Below, in pieces: positions 54,093 through 63,603 of a DNA stretch of 64,000 nt; position 1 is the stretch's first letter, and each line of letters starts with the position of its first letter. The translations under genes and the position numbers were made by a program. The DNA is from Chryseobacterium culicis (GTDB lineage Bacteria > Bacteroidota > Bacteroidia > Flavobacteriales > Weeksellaceae), in contig NZ_PCPP01000001.1 in the NCBI RefSeq assembly GCF_002979755.1, positions 1,024,665-1,088,664 on the forward strand, in the 5' to 3' direction. The notes beneath the pieces are model-generated. The model searched no databases and was not told the origin of the DNA. It worked only from the letters and a program-made list of their open reading frames with translations.

Positions 54093-57053
54093 ATGAAAAA
54101 GAAAATTATTTTCGTCTGTGCATTGGCTTTAAGTCTGAGTGGTTTACAGGCACAACGCTGGGAACCGGTCTCGGAGAAGATTACGCCAGTAAGAAAAGAA
54201 GTAAAAGTAGAATACGCCTACAAATTTGATCTTTCTGCATTGAGAAATCAACTTAAGAATGCTCCTGAAGCAGGAAAAGGAGGAAACCCGGTAATTGTTT
54301 CTCTCCCTACAGCAGACGGAAGAGTTGAAAGGTTCTCCGTGTACAGCTCTCCGGTAGTAGAAAAAGCTATGGCGGAAAGGTATGAATTAGGTGCCTATTC
54401 AGGTATAGGGCTGGATAATCCTCATAAACAAATCAGATTCAGTACTGCTCCGAACGACTTCCAATCTATGGTATTCAATGCTGATACAGGAAAATACGAA
54501 TTTATAGAACCCATAAACAAAGAAAAGGATGTATATGGAGTCTTTTTCAAATCTAACAAATCTCACGAAGATCCTTTCGAATGCCGAACTTCTGAACCTG
54601 AGAAGGTAAAAAAGGAGATGAATAAGCTGCTTAAAACAAAAAATGTTTTGAAAGGGCTGGGCAACTCTAATAAAAGCAATGAGCAAAAATACAGAACCTA
54701 CAGAATTGCCATCTCCGTAAACGGTGAGTATACCCAACTTGCCGGAGGTGTTCCTCAAGCTGCAGCCCGTATTAATGCCACAATGAACCGTGTAAATGGT
54801 GTTTTTGAAAAGGATTTTGGAATCCATATGATTGTACAGGATCTTCCACAACTTATATTCACAGATCCAACAACGGACCCTTATTCAAATGTAGTAGCAA
54901 ATCCAAATGGTACATATAGTGCTCCCGGTGCATGGAACCTTCAGCTTCAGCAAACTCTTACCAACACTGCCGGTGTAGGTAACGCTGCCTATGATATTGG
55001 ACATTTCTTTGGTCACAGAGGCGGTGGCGGAAGTGCAGGAGATGTAGGAAATGTCTGCAGAAATCCTGCAAGCAACAATGATGCAACTTCTAAAGGGGCA
55101 GGAATTACTTCACCTTCTACTCCGGATCAGCCGTTTGGAGACAATTATGACATCGATTTCGTAGCTCACGAAATTGGTCACCAGTTCGGTGCTGCCCATA
55201 CCATGTCTATTGCTTTGCATGGCGCTCATATGGAGCCGGGATCCGGATCTACGATTATGGGATATGCCGGGATTACCAACTATAATGTTCAAATGCATTC
55301 TGATGCCTATTTTCATACCAAAAATATTGAAGAAGTAGGAGCCTATGTCAATTCTCAAGACTGTGGAACGATTACAGCAGTAGCCAATACCCCTCCTTCA
55401 ATACAGCCAATGGCTAGTAAAATGATCCCTAAAGGAACAGCTTTTGTGTTAACAGCTTCAGCAGCAGATACACAAAATGACCCGATGACTTATACCTGGG
55501 AGCAATATGACCTGACTACTTCGGCTTTTGGCCCGGTAAGTGCAACCAGAAATAATGGGGCAAACTTCAGATCTATAATGCCAACAAATTCTCCTACACG
55601 TTATTTCCCTAAATTGTCAAATGTTCTTAATGGAACCCTTACCAGCGCTGTAGACTGGGAAACGGTATCCAATATTCCAAGAACAATGAATTTCAAGGTA
55701 ACGGTAAGAGACAATAATCCAGATGCTGCACAACAACAGACACAGAGCGGCCTGATGAAAGTGGATATAGGAAATGAAGGCCCTTTCAAAGTAACTTCAA
55801 CTACAGTTTACAATAATACACCGGGAGCTGTTACCTGGGATGTGGTAAACACAAATAATGCTCCATATAATGTACAAAACGTTAAAATAGATTATACTAC
55901 AGACAATGGAAGTACATGGACGGTTATTACTCCATCTACAGCTAATGACGGATCTGAGCCGTTTTCGTTCTCTTCTTTGGCAACAGGTGCCAGCGTAAAA
56001 ATAAGAGTAAGCGCCATTGATAATGTATTCTACGCTGTTGGAAATGCTACTGTTTCTGCATCAGCAAGTGCCTGTACAACATCTGCTCCGGCAGGTATTA
56101 CGGTAACGGGTATTACAAGAACTTCAGCATCCGTAAACTGGACAGCGTTAGTAGGAGCAACGTATTCTGTAATGTATAGAAAAGTAGGAACAGCAACATG
56201 GACTACCGTTCCTGTTTCAACAAATGCTTATAACATTTCAGGACTTACTGAATCCACTCAATACGAAGTACAGATAGCCAATGTTTGCGGTGCATCCGTT
56301 GGAACATATTCAGCATCTACAAACTTTACAACATCTTCATTTGCTAAATGTTCTGTAACCGGAACAAATGCAGCTGACGAATATATCTCCAATGTTACAG
56401 TAACCGCTGCAGGAGTGGGCCCTGTCTCGAATAGCAGCAGCAATACGCCTTATACAGATTATACTGCAGATCCTTCTAAACTAATTACGCTTATGTCCGG
56501 ATCTACAGGAAATAATGTAAGCATAACCAAAGGATGGACAGGTGCTCAGTATAATGACGGAGTAACAGCATGGATAGACTTTAACAAAGACGGAGTATTC
56601 TCTTCTTCTGAGGTCATCTACACCAGCGCAGCTAGTACCATATCACCTGTTTCCGGAACATTCTCCGTACCTGCAGATGCTTATACCGGAGGAAACGTAA
56701 TTATGAGAGTTGTACTAGGCTATGAAAGCCAGCCCAACAGTGGCTGCAGCAATCAACAGTATGGCGAAGTTGAGGATTATCCGGTATTGATCCAGCAGCA
56801 GCTTTCCACGAGTGAAACCGTGAAAGACAAGAGCGCCATCCAGATCTACCCTAACCCGGTAAGTGATGTATTAAATGTAACTCAGATTTCATCAAAAGCT
56901 CAGTTTATCATTACCAATATGGCAGGTCAGAAAGTAATGAATGGCCAGATTAATGATAATAAAATCTCTGTTTCAAAATTAAATACAGGAGCTTATATTA
57001 TTTCAATTGAAGATAAAGGAACGACTACAAATCTGAAATTTATCAAAAAATAA
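54093..57053 (+). CDS. Secreted reprolysin-like metallopeptidase with T9SS type A tail
   Basis: 986 residues. Signal peptide (to LQAQ), a propeptide-like region (about 20-195), then a metzincin catalytic domain with HEIGHQFGAAH (H359, H363, H369) and the later Met-turn-like STIMGYAGI. A fibronectin type III-like domain (about 660-750) and a GEVED domain (about 755-905, ending YGEVEDYPV) follow; a type A sorting domain (IYPNPVSDVLNV to NLKFIKK) ends it. The protein is probably exported by the type IX system to digest extracellular proteins. First of three neighbouring exported peptidases, with its own terminator. Confidence 0.93.
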   Translation: MKKKIIFVCALALSLSGLQAQRWEPVSEKITPVRKEVKVEYAYKFDLSALRNQLKNAPEAGKGGNPVIVSLPTADGRVERFSVYSSPVVEKAMAERYELGAYSGIGLDNPHKQIRFSTAPNDFQSMVFNADTGKYEFIEPINKEKDVYGVFFKSNKSHEDPFECRTSEPEKVKKEMNKLLKTKNVLKGLGNSNKSNEQKYRTYRIAISVNGEYTQLAGGVPQAAARINATMNRVNGVFEKDFGIHMIVQDLPQLIFTDPTTDPYSNVVANPNGTYSAPGAWNLQLQQTLTNTAGVGNAAYDIGHFFGHRGGGGSAGDVGNVCRNPASNNDATSKGAGITSPSTPDQPFGDNYDIDFVAHEIGHQFGAAHTMSIALHGAHMEPGSGSTIMGYAGITNYNVQMHSDAYFHTKNIEEVGAYVNSQDCGTITAVANTPPSIQPMASKMIPKGTAFVLTASAADTQNDPMTYTWEQYDLTTSAFGPVSATRNNGANFRSIMPTNSPTRYFPKLSNVLNGTLTSAVDWETVSNIPRTMNFKVTVRDNNPDAAQQQTQSGLMKVDIGNEGPFKVTSTTVYNNTPGAVTWDVVNTNNAPYNVQNVKIDYTTDNGSTWTVITPSTANDGSEPFSFSSLATGASVKIRVSAIDNVFYAVGNATVSASASACTTSAPAGITVTGITRTSASVNWTALVGATYSVMYRKVGTATWTTVPVSTNAYNISGLTESTQYEVQIANVCGASVGTYSASTNFTTSSFAKCSVTGTNAADEYISNVTVTAAGVGPVSNSSSNTPYTDYTADPSKLITLMSGSTGNNVSITKGWTGAQYNDGVTAWIDFNKDGVFSSSEVIYTSAASTISPVSGTFSVPADAYTGGNVIMRVVLGYESQPNSGCSNQQYGEVEDYPVLIQQQLSTSETVKDKSAIQIYPNPVSDVLNVTQISSKAQFIITNMAGQKVMNGQINDNKISVSKLNTGAYIISIEDKGTTTNLKFIKK

Positions 57054-57072
57054 AACCTAACCCATTTTTTAC

Positions 57073-57097
57073 AGCCCGGCAATGACCGGGCTTTTTT
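57073..57097 (+). terminator. Terminator of the reprolysin-like peptidase gene
   Basis: AGCCCGG (57073-57079), short loop, CCGGGCT (57086-57092), six T. Confidence 0.87.
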
Positions 57098-57159
57098 ATG
57101 CCTTTTTAAAATCTTGTATTTAATTTGATTTCCGGCATCGGGCTATTAATTTAATTTTA

Positions 57160-57167
57160 TACTTTTG
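57160..57167 (+). promoter_or_regulatory. -7 element of the M1 peptidase gene
   Basis: TACTTTTG fits TAnnTTTG, 25 bases before the ATG at 57193. Confidence 0.4.
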
Positions 57168-57192
57168 AAAAGATTTAATAATAAAAGTTTAA

Positions 57193-58824
57193 ATGAAAAA
57201 ATTGTCATATACACTCTTATTTGCATCAGGGCTGGTTTTCGGACAGTTCTTTGAGAAGGGTAAGGTTTTCACCAAACAGGATACATTAAAGGGTTCCAAT
57301 ACCGAATTCAGAAATTTTTGGGATGTCAAAAAATATGATCTTTCCGTAGAGCCTGATTTTGAACAGAAAAGCATTAAAGGAAATAATAAAATCAGCTTTG
57401 AGATCATCAAAGATGTTACTAATCCTGTTTTCCAGATTGACCTTCAGCAACCGATGAAAGCTGATAAAGTAGAAGGAAACTTTCCTATTGCAAATTATAA
57501 GCAGGATGGAGACTTTATTTTCATTACTACCAATAAAAAATTCAAAAAAGGCGAAAAATACACCATTAATTTTACCTATTCAGGGAATCCTACCATTGCT
57601 AAAAAAGCACCCTGGGATGGCGGATGGGTTTTCACTAAAGATGAAAAAGGAAATCCATGGATGACTGCTGCTGACGAGGGAATAGGAGCTTCCATATGGC
57701 TTCCTACCAAAGATATCTGGAGCGATGAACCTGATAACGGGATCATTATGAAAATTGTAACACCTAATGATCTGGTAGGTGTGGGTAATGGCAGACTCAC
57801 TGATAAAAAAACAACGGGCAGTAAAACTACTTATACCTGGGAAGTTAAAAATCCTATCAATGCCTACTCCATTATCCCGAGTATCGGAAAATATGTGAAT
57901 TTTAAAGATATATTTGAGGGTGAAAAAGGAAAACTGGACCTGGATTATTGGGTAATTGACTATAATCTGGACAAGGCAAAAAAACAATTTCAACAGGTAA
58001 AACCTATGCTCTCAGCATTTGAATACTGGTTTGGTCCGTACCCGTTTTATGAAGATTCATACAAACTTGTAGAGTCTCCTCACCTTGGGATGGAGCATCA
58101 AAGTAATGTAGCCTATGGAAACAAATATCAGAACGGCTATCTTGGCAGAGATCTTTCAGGAACAGGAGTGGGCTTAAATTGGGATTTCATTATTATTCAT
58201 GAAAGCGGACATGAATGGTTCGCCAATAATATTACCGCAAAAGACCAGGCTGATATGTGGATCCATGAAAGTTTCACCAACTATTCCGAGACTCTTTTCA
58301 CGGAAAAATATATGGACAAAAAATCTGCTGAAATCTATGTTCAGGGGATCAGGAAAGGAATAGACAATGACATTCCTATTATTGGTCAATATGGTGTAAG
58401 AAATGAAGGCAGCGGAGATATGTATCCGAAAGGAGCCAACATGCTTCATACGATGAGACAGGTCATCAATAATGATGATAAATTCAGACAGATTTTAAGA
58501 GGTTTAAATAAAGACTTTTATCATCAGACCGTTACTACCCAGCAGATTGAAAATTATATCTCCTCAAAATCGGGAATTGATTTCTCAACTGTTTTTGATC
58601 AGTATCTGAGAACGATAAAAATCCCAACTCTTGAGTATGCTCAAAATGGGGATACTTTAAAGTTCCGTTATACGGATGTCGTAAAAAATCTGAAATTACC
58701 TATAATCATCAATGGGGATCAGACGATAAATCCAACGGAAGAATGGCAGACTGTAAAGCTTAAGAAAAGTACTCCGGTTGAGCTAGACCCGAACTATTAT
58801 ATCAATTATAAGGAAACTAAATAA
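57193..58824 (+). CDS. M1 family metallopeptidase, exported
   Basis: 543 residues with a signal peptide (MKKLSYTLLFASGLVFG, then QFFEKG). The zinc site is HESGHEWFANN with H336, E337, H340 and a third ligand E359 after 18 residues (HExxH-x18-E), as in the aminopeptidase N clan; the exopeptidase segment preceding it, HLGMEHQSNVAYGN, replaces the usual GAMEN. The N-terminal beta-domain pattern KYDLSVEPDFEQKSIKGNNKISFEI is typical. It probably trims N-terminal residues of peptides in the periplasm. The downstream hairpin is a terminator. Confidence 0.92.
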   Translation: MKKLSYTLLFASGLVFGQFFEKGKVFTKQDTLKGSNTEFRNFWDVKKYDLSVEPDFEQKSIKGNNKISFEIIKDVTNPVFQIDLQQPMKADKVEGNFPIANYKQDGDFIFITTNKKFKKGEKYTINFTYSGNPTIAKKAPWDGGWVFTKDEKGNPWMTAADEGIGASIWLPTKDIWSDEPDNGIIMKIVTPNDLVGVGNGRLTDKKTTGSKTTYTWEVKNPINAYSIIPSIGKYVNFKDIFEGEKGKLDLDYWVIDYNLDKAKKQFQQVKPMLSAFEYWFGPYPFYEDSYKLVESPHLGMEHQSNVAYGNKYQNGYLGRDLSGTGVGLNWDFIIIHESGHEWFANNITAKDQADMWIHESFTNYSETLFTEKYMDKKSAEIYVQGIRKGIDNDIPIIGQYGVRNEGSGDMYPKGANMLHTMRQVINNDDKFRQILRGLNKDFYHQTVTTQQIENYISSKSGIDFSTVFDQYLRTIKIPTLEYAQNGDTLKFRYTDVVKNLKLPIIINGDQTINPTEEWQTVKLKKSTPVELDPNYYINYKETK

Positions 58825-58827
58825 AGA

Positions 58828-58864
58828 AAAAGGCAAATTTGCACACCCGCAGATTTGCCTTTTC
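58828..58864 (+). terminator. Terminator of the M1 peptidase gene
   Basis: AAAGGCAAATTTGC... pairs with ..AGATTTGCCTTT, with T-run following. Confidence 0.65.
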
Positions 58865-58957
58865 GCTTTTTCACCGTAAAATTTTAAGAAAAGTTTAATA
58901 CTTTCTCCGTAACAAAACGACAAAAAAAGCAACTATTTAACTATTAATGTAAACCTA

Positions 58958-60814
58958 ATGAGAAAAACAGTACTTAGCCTTGGTATTTTTGCTGCTTTTT
59001 TAGCAAATGCTCAGTCTATAAAAACAACTATTGACCTTGTCAATGTAAAAGATGATAAAGTAGCCGTTACCATGGAATTCCCGAAAATGAAATCCGGGGA
59101 TATTAAATTTCACTTCCCAAAAACAGTTCCGGGTACTTATTCTGTAGACGACTATGGAAGATTCATCGAAGGCATCAAATTTTACGATAATAAAGGAAAA
59201 GAGCTTACTTATACCAAAGTAAATGACAATACGTATTCACTGAAAAATGCTCAGGCACTTTCCAAAATCTCTTATCTTGTGAATGACAGCTTTGATGATG
59301 AATTGGATACTTCAAAGCATAAAGCCGTATTTTCACCTTCAGGAACGGATATTGAAGCAGGAAAAGTATATATGATCAATACCCACGGATTTATCGGATA
59401 TATTGAGAATATGCAGGATGTTCCTTATCAGCTTGTCGTTCAGAAACCCACTGATTTCTACGGAACAACAGCTTTGGTAGATCAGGACAAATCTGAATCT
59501 ACAGATACTTATACTCTTGCCAACTATGCTAAGGTGACAGATTCTCCGCTGATGTACACAAAGCCTGATTATATTACCTTCAATGCCGGAGGAATGGACC
59601 TTGTATTAGGCGTATATTCTCCAACAGGAAAATATAAAGCAGCAGATTTTAAAGAGAATCTCGAAAAGATGGTTGTTGCCCAGAAGAAATTCCTTGGGGA
59701 CATGAATACCAATAAGAAGTATGCGATTATGCTTTATCTTTCCGGTGGTGACGGACCTAAAGTGAAGGGATTCGGAGCATTGGAACACCACGAATCTACA
59801 AGTGTAGTGCTTCCTGAGGCAATGCCCAAAGATGCTATTGACAACACCATTACAGATGTGGTTTCCCACGAATTTTTCCATACCGTAAATCCTCTGAAGA
59901 CGCATTCTGAAGAAATTCATTATTTCGATTATGCAGATCCGAAAATGTCTCAGCACTTATGGATGTACGAAGGCGGAACGGAATATTTTGCCAATCTTTT
60001 CCAGATTCAGGAAGGTCTGATCAATAAAGATCAGTTTCTTGAAAGAATGGGAGAGAAAATTGCCAACTCCAAGAGCTATGATGATACCATGCCATTTACA
60101 GTAATGAGTAAAAATGTATTGGTAGAGCCTTACAAAGATCAATACCGAAATGTGTATGAAAAAGGAGCTCTTCTGGCAATGTGTCTGGATATTGAGCTTA
60201 GAAAACTTTCCAACGGAGAAATGGGATATCGTGATATGATCAGAAAATTGTCTCAGAGATTTGGTGAAAACAAACCTTTCAAAGATGATAAACTGATTGA
60301 CGAACTGGTAACAGTAACCGGATATCCACAGGTAAAAGAATTCTACAACAAATATATTGCAGGAAACCAGCCGACCCCTTACGCACAATACCTGAGCATG
60401 GTAGGCGTAGATATTAAAAAACAGGAAAGCCAGCCTATGTTCTGGTTTATCAAAGATCCGAATCAGACAGGTTTTGATGAAAAGACCAATGCTTTTGCTT
60501 TTGATGATCATTCTGCATTGTCTCCATTTGCAAAAAGTATCGGATTTAAAATCACGGACCAGGTACTTGCTCTGGATGGAAGAACGGTAGATATCAAAAA
60601 AGTACAGGATTTTATTGGATATACCCGAACCATCAAAGACGGGCAGGAAGTTACGGTAACTATTCTAAGAGATAATGCCGGTAAGAAAGAGAAAATGACA
60701 TTGAAAGGAAAAGCTATTCTGGATAAAATGACTATGGAAACGCTTACATTCAAGGCGAATCCAACTCCGGAAGAACTAAAATTACAAACACAGTGGCTCA
60801 CTGGTAAAAAATAA
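58958..60814 (+). CDS. M61 family glycyl aminopeptidase-like protein with PDZ domain, exported
   Basis: 618 residues with a signal peptide (MRKTVLSLGIFAAFLANA, then QSIKT). Catalytic domain: HEFFHTVNPLKTHS with H304, E305, H308, and a further glutamate in WMYEGGTEYFANL (third ligand). An N-terminal beta domain contains VTMEFPKMKSGDIKFHFPKTVPGTYSV. A PDZ-like segment (about 515-590; IGFKITDQVLALDGRTVDIKKVQDFIGY) follows. M61 enzymes release N-terminal glycine or alanine. A strong terminator follows. Confidence 0.93.
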   Translation: MRKTVLSLGIFAAFLANAQSIKTTIDLVNVKDDKVAVTMEFPKMKSGDIKFHFPKTVPGTYSVDDYGRFIEGIKFYDNKGKELTYTKVNDNTYSLKNAQALSKISYLVNDSFDDELDTSKHKAVFSPSGTDIEAGKVYMINTHGFIGYIENMQDVPYQLVVQKPTDFYGTTALVDQDKSESTDTYTLANYAKVTDSPLMYTKPDYITFNAGGMDLVLGVYSPTGKYKAADFKENLEKMVVAQKKFLGDMNTNKKYAIMLYLSGGDGPKVKGFGALEHHESTSVVLPEAMPKDAIDNTITDVVSHEFFHTVNPLKTHSEEIHYFDYADPKMSQHLWMYEGGTEYFANLFQIQEGLINKDQFLERMGEKIANSKSYDDTMPFTVMSKNVLVEPYKDQYRNVYEKGALLAMCLDIELRKLSNGEMGYRDMIRKLSQRFGENKPFKDDKLIDELVTVTGYPQVKEFYNKYIAGNQPTPYAQYLSMVGVDIKKQESQPMFWFIKDPNQTGFDEKTNAFAFDDHSALSPFAKSIGFKITDQVLALDGRTVDIKKVQDFIGYTRTIKDGQEVTVTILRDNAGKKEKMTLKGKAILDKMTMETLTFKANPTPEELKLQTQWLTGKK

Positions 60815-60819
60815 AGAGA

Positions 60820-60845
60820 AAAGCGGGGAAATTTCCCCGCTTTTT
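60820..60845. terminator. Terminator of the M61 peptidase gene
   Basis: AAAGCGGGGAAA pairs with TTTCCCCGCTTT, then T-run; palindromic and probably effective in both directions. Confidence 0.87.
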
Positions 60846-60881
60846 ATTTTCTTACTCTGATAGCTTTATTCTTGAATATTC

Positions 60882-60914
60882 AAACCTAACAGGTTTTGAA
60901 AACCTGTTAGGTTT
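60882..60914. repeat. Perfect 16-bp palindrome, AACCTGTTAGG type
   Basis: AAACCTAACAGGTTTT (60882-60897), one central G, AAAACCTGTTAGGTTT (60899-60914): 16 perfect pairs. It sits between convergent genes beside a normal terminator. I recall this exact kind of palindrome as a dispersed intergenic repeat of flavobacteria; it may also terminate the histidine kinase transcript. Confidence 0.75.
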
Positions 60915-60938
60915 CTTATTTGTAAAAGAAATTTGCAG

Positions 60939-62114
60939 TTAAAGAGTTTCCTCCTTTCTGATTGTTATCCTGAAAGTACTTCCCTTTCCTACTTCAGTCT
61001 GGGAAATTTTAATATCTCCGTTGTGGTATTCATGAATGACTCTTCTTGCTAAAGATAACCCTAGTCCCCAACCTCTTTTTTTGGTAGAATAACCTGGATT
61101 AAAGGCATTTCTTGCCTGTTGCTTTGTCATACCACTTCCATTGTCTTTTACCTCAACCAGAATATTTTTGTTTCTTTCAAAAACTGACATGGTAATAGCT
61201 CCCTCCCCTTTCATGGCATCCACAGCATTCTTCACCAGATTCTCAATCACCCAGCTCATCAGAATTTTATTATGAGGTACCAAAACCGTGTAAGTAGGAA
61301 GATTCAACGTAAAATTAATTTTTCTGGAAATCCTGGTCTTTAAATAATCATAATTCTCCTGAATGGTTTCATTGAAATTTCTGTCATTCAGTTCGGGAAT
61401 AGAACCTATTTTTGAGAATCGTTCTGAAATTGTTCTAAGTCTTTCAATATCTTTTTCTATCTCATGTACGCCTTCTGATTCAGGATTATCCAGCTTCATA
61501 ATTTCAATCCAGCCAATCATAGAAGACAAAGGTGTCCCGATCTGATGAGCCGTTTCCTTAGCCAGACCTGCCCAAAGATAACCTTCATCCGTTTTTTTGA
61601 TCGTCCTGAAAAACCAGAAAGAAAAACCGAAATACAACAGAATAAACAGTCCTAAAATATAAGGTGAATACCGAAGATTATTAAGCAAACGCGAGTTGTC
61701 GTAGTATACAAACTGATTGTTTCCATCCGGTACTTTGATCTCAATAGGAGCATAATTCTTCTCCATATTCCGGATCAGATCCTGAAGTTCTTCAGGATTC
61801 TTAATGGTAGTTTCAGGGATATTCCTGTAATATCCAAGATCAAGAATAGGGTTTTTATATTTATCTGTTACAATAAACGGAATGGTATTGTTGATATTAA
61901 GGATATCCGGAAGCAGATCCAGAACATCCGTATCAGGTGTTTTTACTTCCTGCTGTATTCTTATGGCTTTGGAAAGCAGGCTGATTCTTTTAATCTCCTC
62001 TTTTCTGAGAAAATTAATAAGCGATGTTGAAGCCACTACAATGGCAATCACCAAAGTAGTCATCACTACAAAAATGATCCAGTTATTCAGCCTTGTAAGT
62101 ATGGATTTTCTCAA
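60939..62114 (-). CDS. Membrane sensor histidine kinase
   Basis: 391 residues. Two transmembrane helices (about 13-33 and 150-170) flank a periplasmic sensor region of about 115 residues (RISLLSKAIRIQQEVKTPDTDVLDLLPDIL). H-box: LAKETAHQIGTPLSSMIGWIEIMK with the phospho-acceptor histidine near residue 190. HATPase: NLVKNAVDAM, VKDNGSGM, GWGLGLSLARRVIHEY. No HAMP domain or response regulator is encoded next to it, so it is an orphan kinase in this window. The penicillin-binding protein gene upstream is on the same strand, 6 bases away, so the two are cotranscribed. Confidence 0.9.
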   Translation of the reverse strand: MRKSILTRLNNWIIFVVMTTLVIAIVVASTSLINFLRKEEIKRISLLSKAIRIQQEVKTPDTDVLDLLPDILNINNTIPFIVTDKYKNPILDLGYYRNIPETTIKNPEELQDLIRNMEKNYAPIEIKVPDGNNQFVYYDNSRLLNNLRYSPYILGLFILLYFGFSFWFFRTIKKTDEGYLWAGLAKETAHQIGTPLSSMIGWIEIMKLDNPESEGVHEIEKDIERLRTISERFSKIGSIPELNDRNFNETIQENYDYLKTRISRKINFTLNLPTYTVLVPHNKILMSWVIENLVKNAVDAMKGEGAITMSVFERNKNILVEVKDNGSGMTKQQARNAFNPGYSTKKRGWGLGLSLARRVIHEYHNGDIKISQTEVGKGSTFRITIRKEETL

Positions 62115-62120
62115 AGTTAT

Positions 62121-63494
62121 TTATTTTAAAACATTCAGAATTTTCTGCAGCTCTGCATTCCCACTTCCCTGATAGTTGTTGATAATAATCGAAAATACAT
62201 ATTTTTTTCCATCTTTTGCCGTGTGATATCCAGCAAAAGATTTGGTATCTCTCATGGTTCCGCTCTTCATCTTCATTCCATTATCCTGAACCGGAAATCC
62301 ATCGTAATAGGCTTCAAACCAATTTTGTTTCTTCGCATATAAAAGAGCCTGTACTTCTGCTTTCGCCGCCACATAATTCTGTGGTGAAAGCCCGCTTCCG
62401 TCAGCAAAATTGATCATATTAGGATTGATTCCTTTTGATTTCCAGAACTCCTTCAGGTAAGAAATTCCACTTTTGAAGCTTGGATTTCCTTTTTTCTCTT
62501 TTCCTAAAGTTTTAATCAATGTTTCTCCGTACAGATTGATGCTTTTTCTTAGAAACCAGTAAACGATTTTATCAAGAGTCGGCGATTGATAAGTCAGGAG
62601 AATAGTATTTTTCGGAGCTGTTAAAACTGTTTTTCCCTCTATTTCAAGCTGTGAATTCGTTACCGCTTTTCCTGAAAGTTCAATTCCTGATTCTTTCAGC
62701 CATCGTTGTACTTCTGCTGCTAGTTGTAAAGGTGGATTAGGTGTAGAACCGGAAACCGTTACTGTTTTTCCTGACGGAAGCATTCCGTTAATCAGTGCTA
62801 CATCAGAATGAGGTGCTGTAAAGATCAGACTTTGATCTGAGCTTCCTCCTGTTTTCAAGTCATTCAGCCATTTCACGCCTTCCAACGGATAAGAAAAGCT
62901 TTTAAAATCAGTTCCGTTAATATTAATATCAAACTGGTTTTCTTTCCAGTTTATTCCCCACACTCCTGCTCCATAGTAATTGCCAAGATCATCCCACGGC
63001 CATCCGCCCGGAATCGTCTGATGGTCAAAATAAGAATCATCAATGACAAGATCGCCTGATATTTTCGTTATTCCTGAAGTTTTAATGGCATCTATCAGTT
63101 TCTTTTTAAAATTTTTAGGTTTATAGGCATCGTATCTCCAGCTTCCTAATGTAGGATCACCGTTGGAACTGATGAAAAGATTTCCGTTCAGTGTTCCTCC
63201 GGATATGTTTCCGGAATAGCTTGAGGTGGTTGTAAAAGTATAATTTTTCCCTAAAGTTTCCAATGCTGCACCTGCAGTAAAAATCTTTTGTGTAGAAGCA
63301 GTAGAAAGTCCCTTGCTGCCCTGGTATTCGTAGATAAAATTACCGTTTTCATCTGAAACATAAAATGATAAACTGGAAGAAACGGCTCCCGAAGAATCCA
63401 TCAAGTCCTTCGTTACTTTATCTAATTTCTGGGCAATATTCTGTGCGGCCACTACCTGTACGGAAAGTGTGAGAACAGCAAGTGTTTTTTTCAT
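62121..63494 (-). CDS. dacB: D-alanyl-D-alanine carboxypeptidase/endopeptidase, PBP4 type
   Basis: 457 residues from MKKTLAVLTLSVQVVAAQN; a longer start 12 codons upstream is less likely since this one gives a good signal peptide. Active-site motifs of peptidase family S13: SxxK in STASTQKIFTAG (about residue 66), the SxN-like position in FADGSGLSPQN, and KSGT in MKSGTMRDTKSFAGY. It cuts D-Ala-D-Ala or cross-links in peptidoglycan. The histidine kinase gene follows 6 bases downstream, an arrangement that could couple wall metabolism with sensing. Confidence 0.93.
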   Translation of the reverse strand: MKKTLAVLTLSVQVVAAQNIAQKLDKVTKDLMDSSGAVSSSLSFYVSDENGNFIYEYQGSKGLSTASTQKIFTAGAALETLGKNYTFTTTSSYSGNISGGTLNGNLFISSNGDPTLGSWRYDAYKPKNFKKKLIDAIKTSGITKISGDLVIDDSYFDHQTIPGGWPWDDLGNYYGAGVWGINWKENQFDININGTDFKSFSYPLEGVKWLNDLKTGGSSDQSLIFTAPHSDVALINGMLPSGKTVTVSGSTPNPPLQLAAEVQRWLKESGIELSGKAVTNSQLEIEGKTVLTAPKNTILLTYQSPTLDKIVYWFLRKSINLYGETLIKTLGKEKKGNPSFKSGISYLKEFWKSKGINPNMINFADGSGLSPQNYVAAKAEVQALLYAKKQNWFEAYYDGFPVQDNGMKMKSGTMRDTKSFAGYHTAKDGKKYVFSIIINNYQGSGNAELQKILNVLK

Positions 63495-63603
63495 TGCATT
63501 GTTGTTTGGGTCTAAACAAATAGGGCTCAAAACAGCTCACTACCAGTAATGATGTTCGGTGTACTGAACCTTTTTCGTATCTCTAAATTCTAATCAAATA
63601 TAG

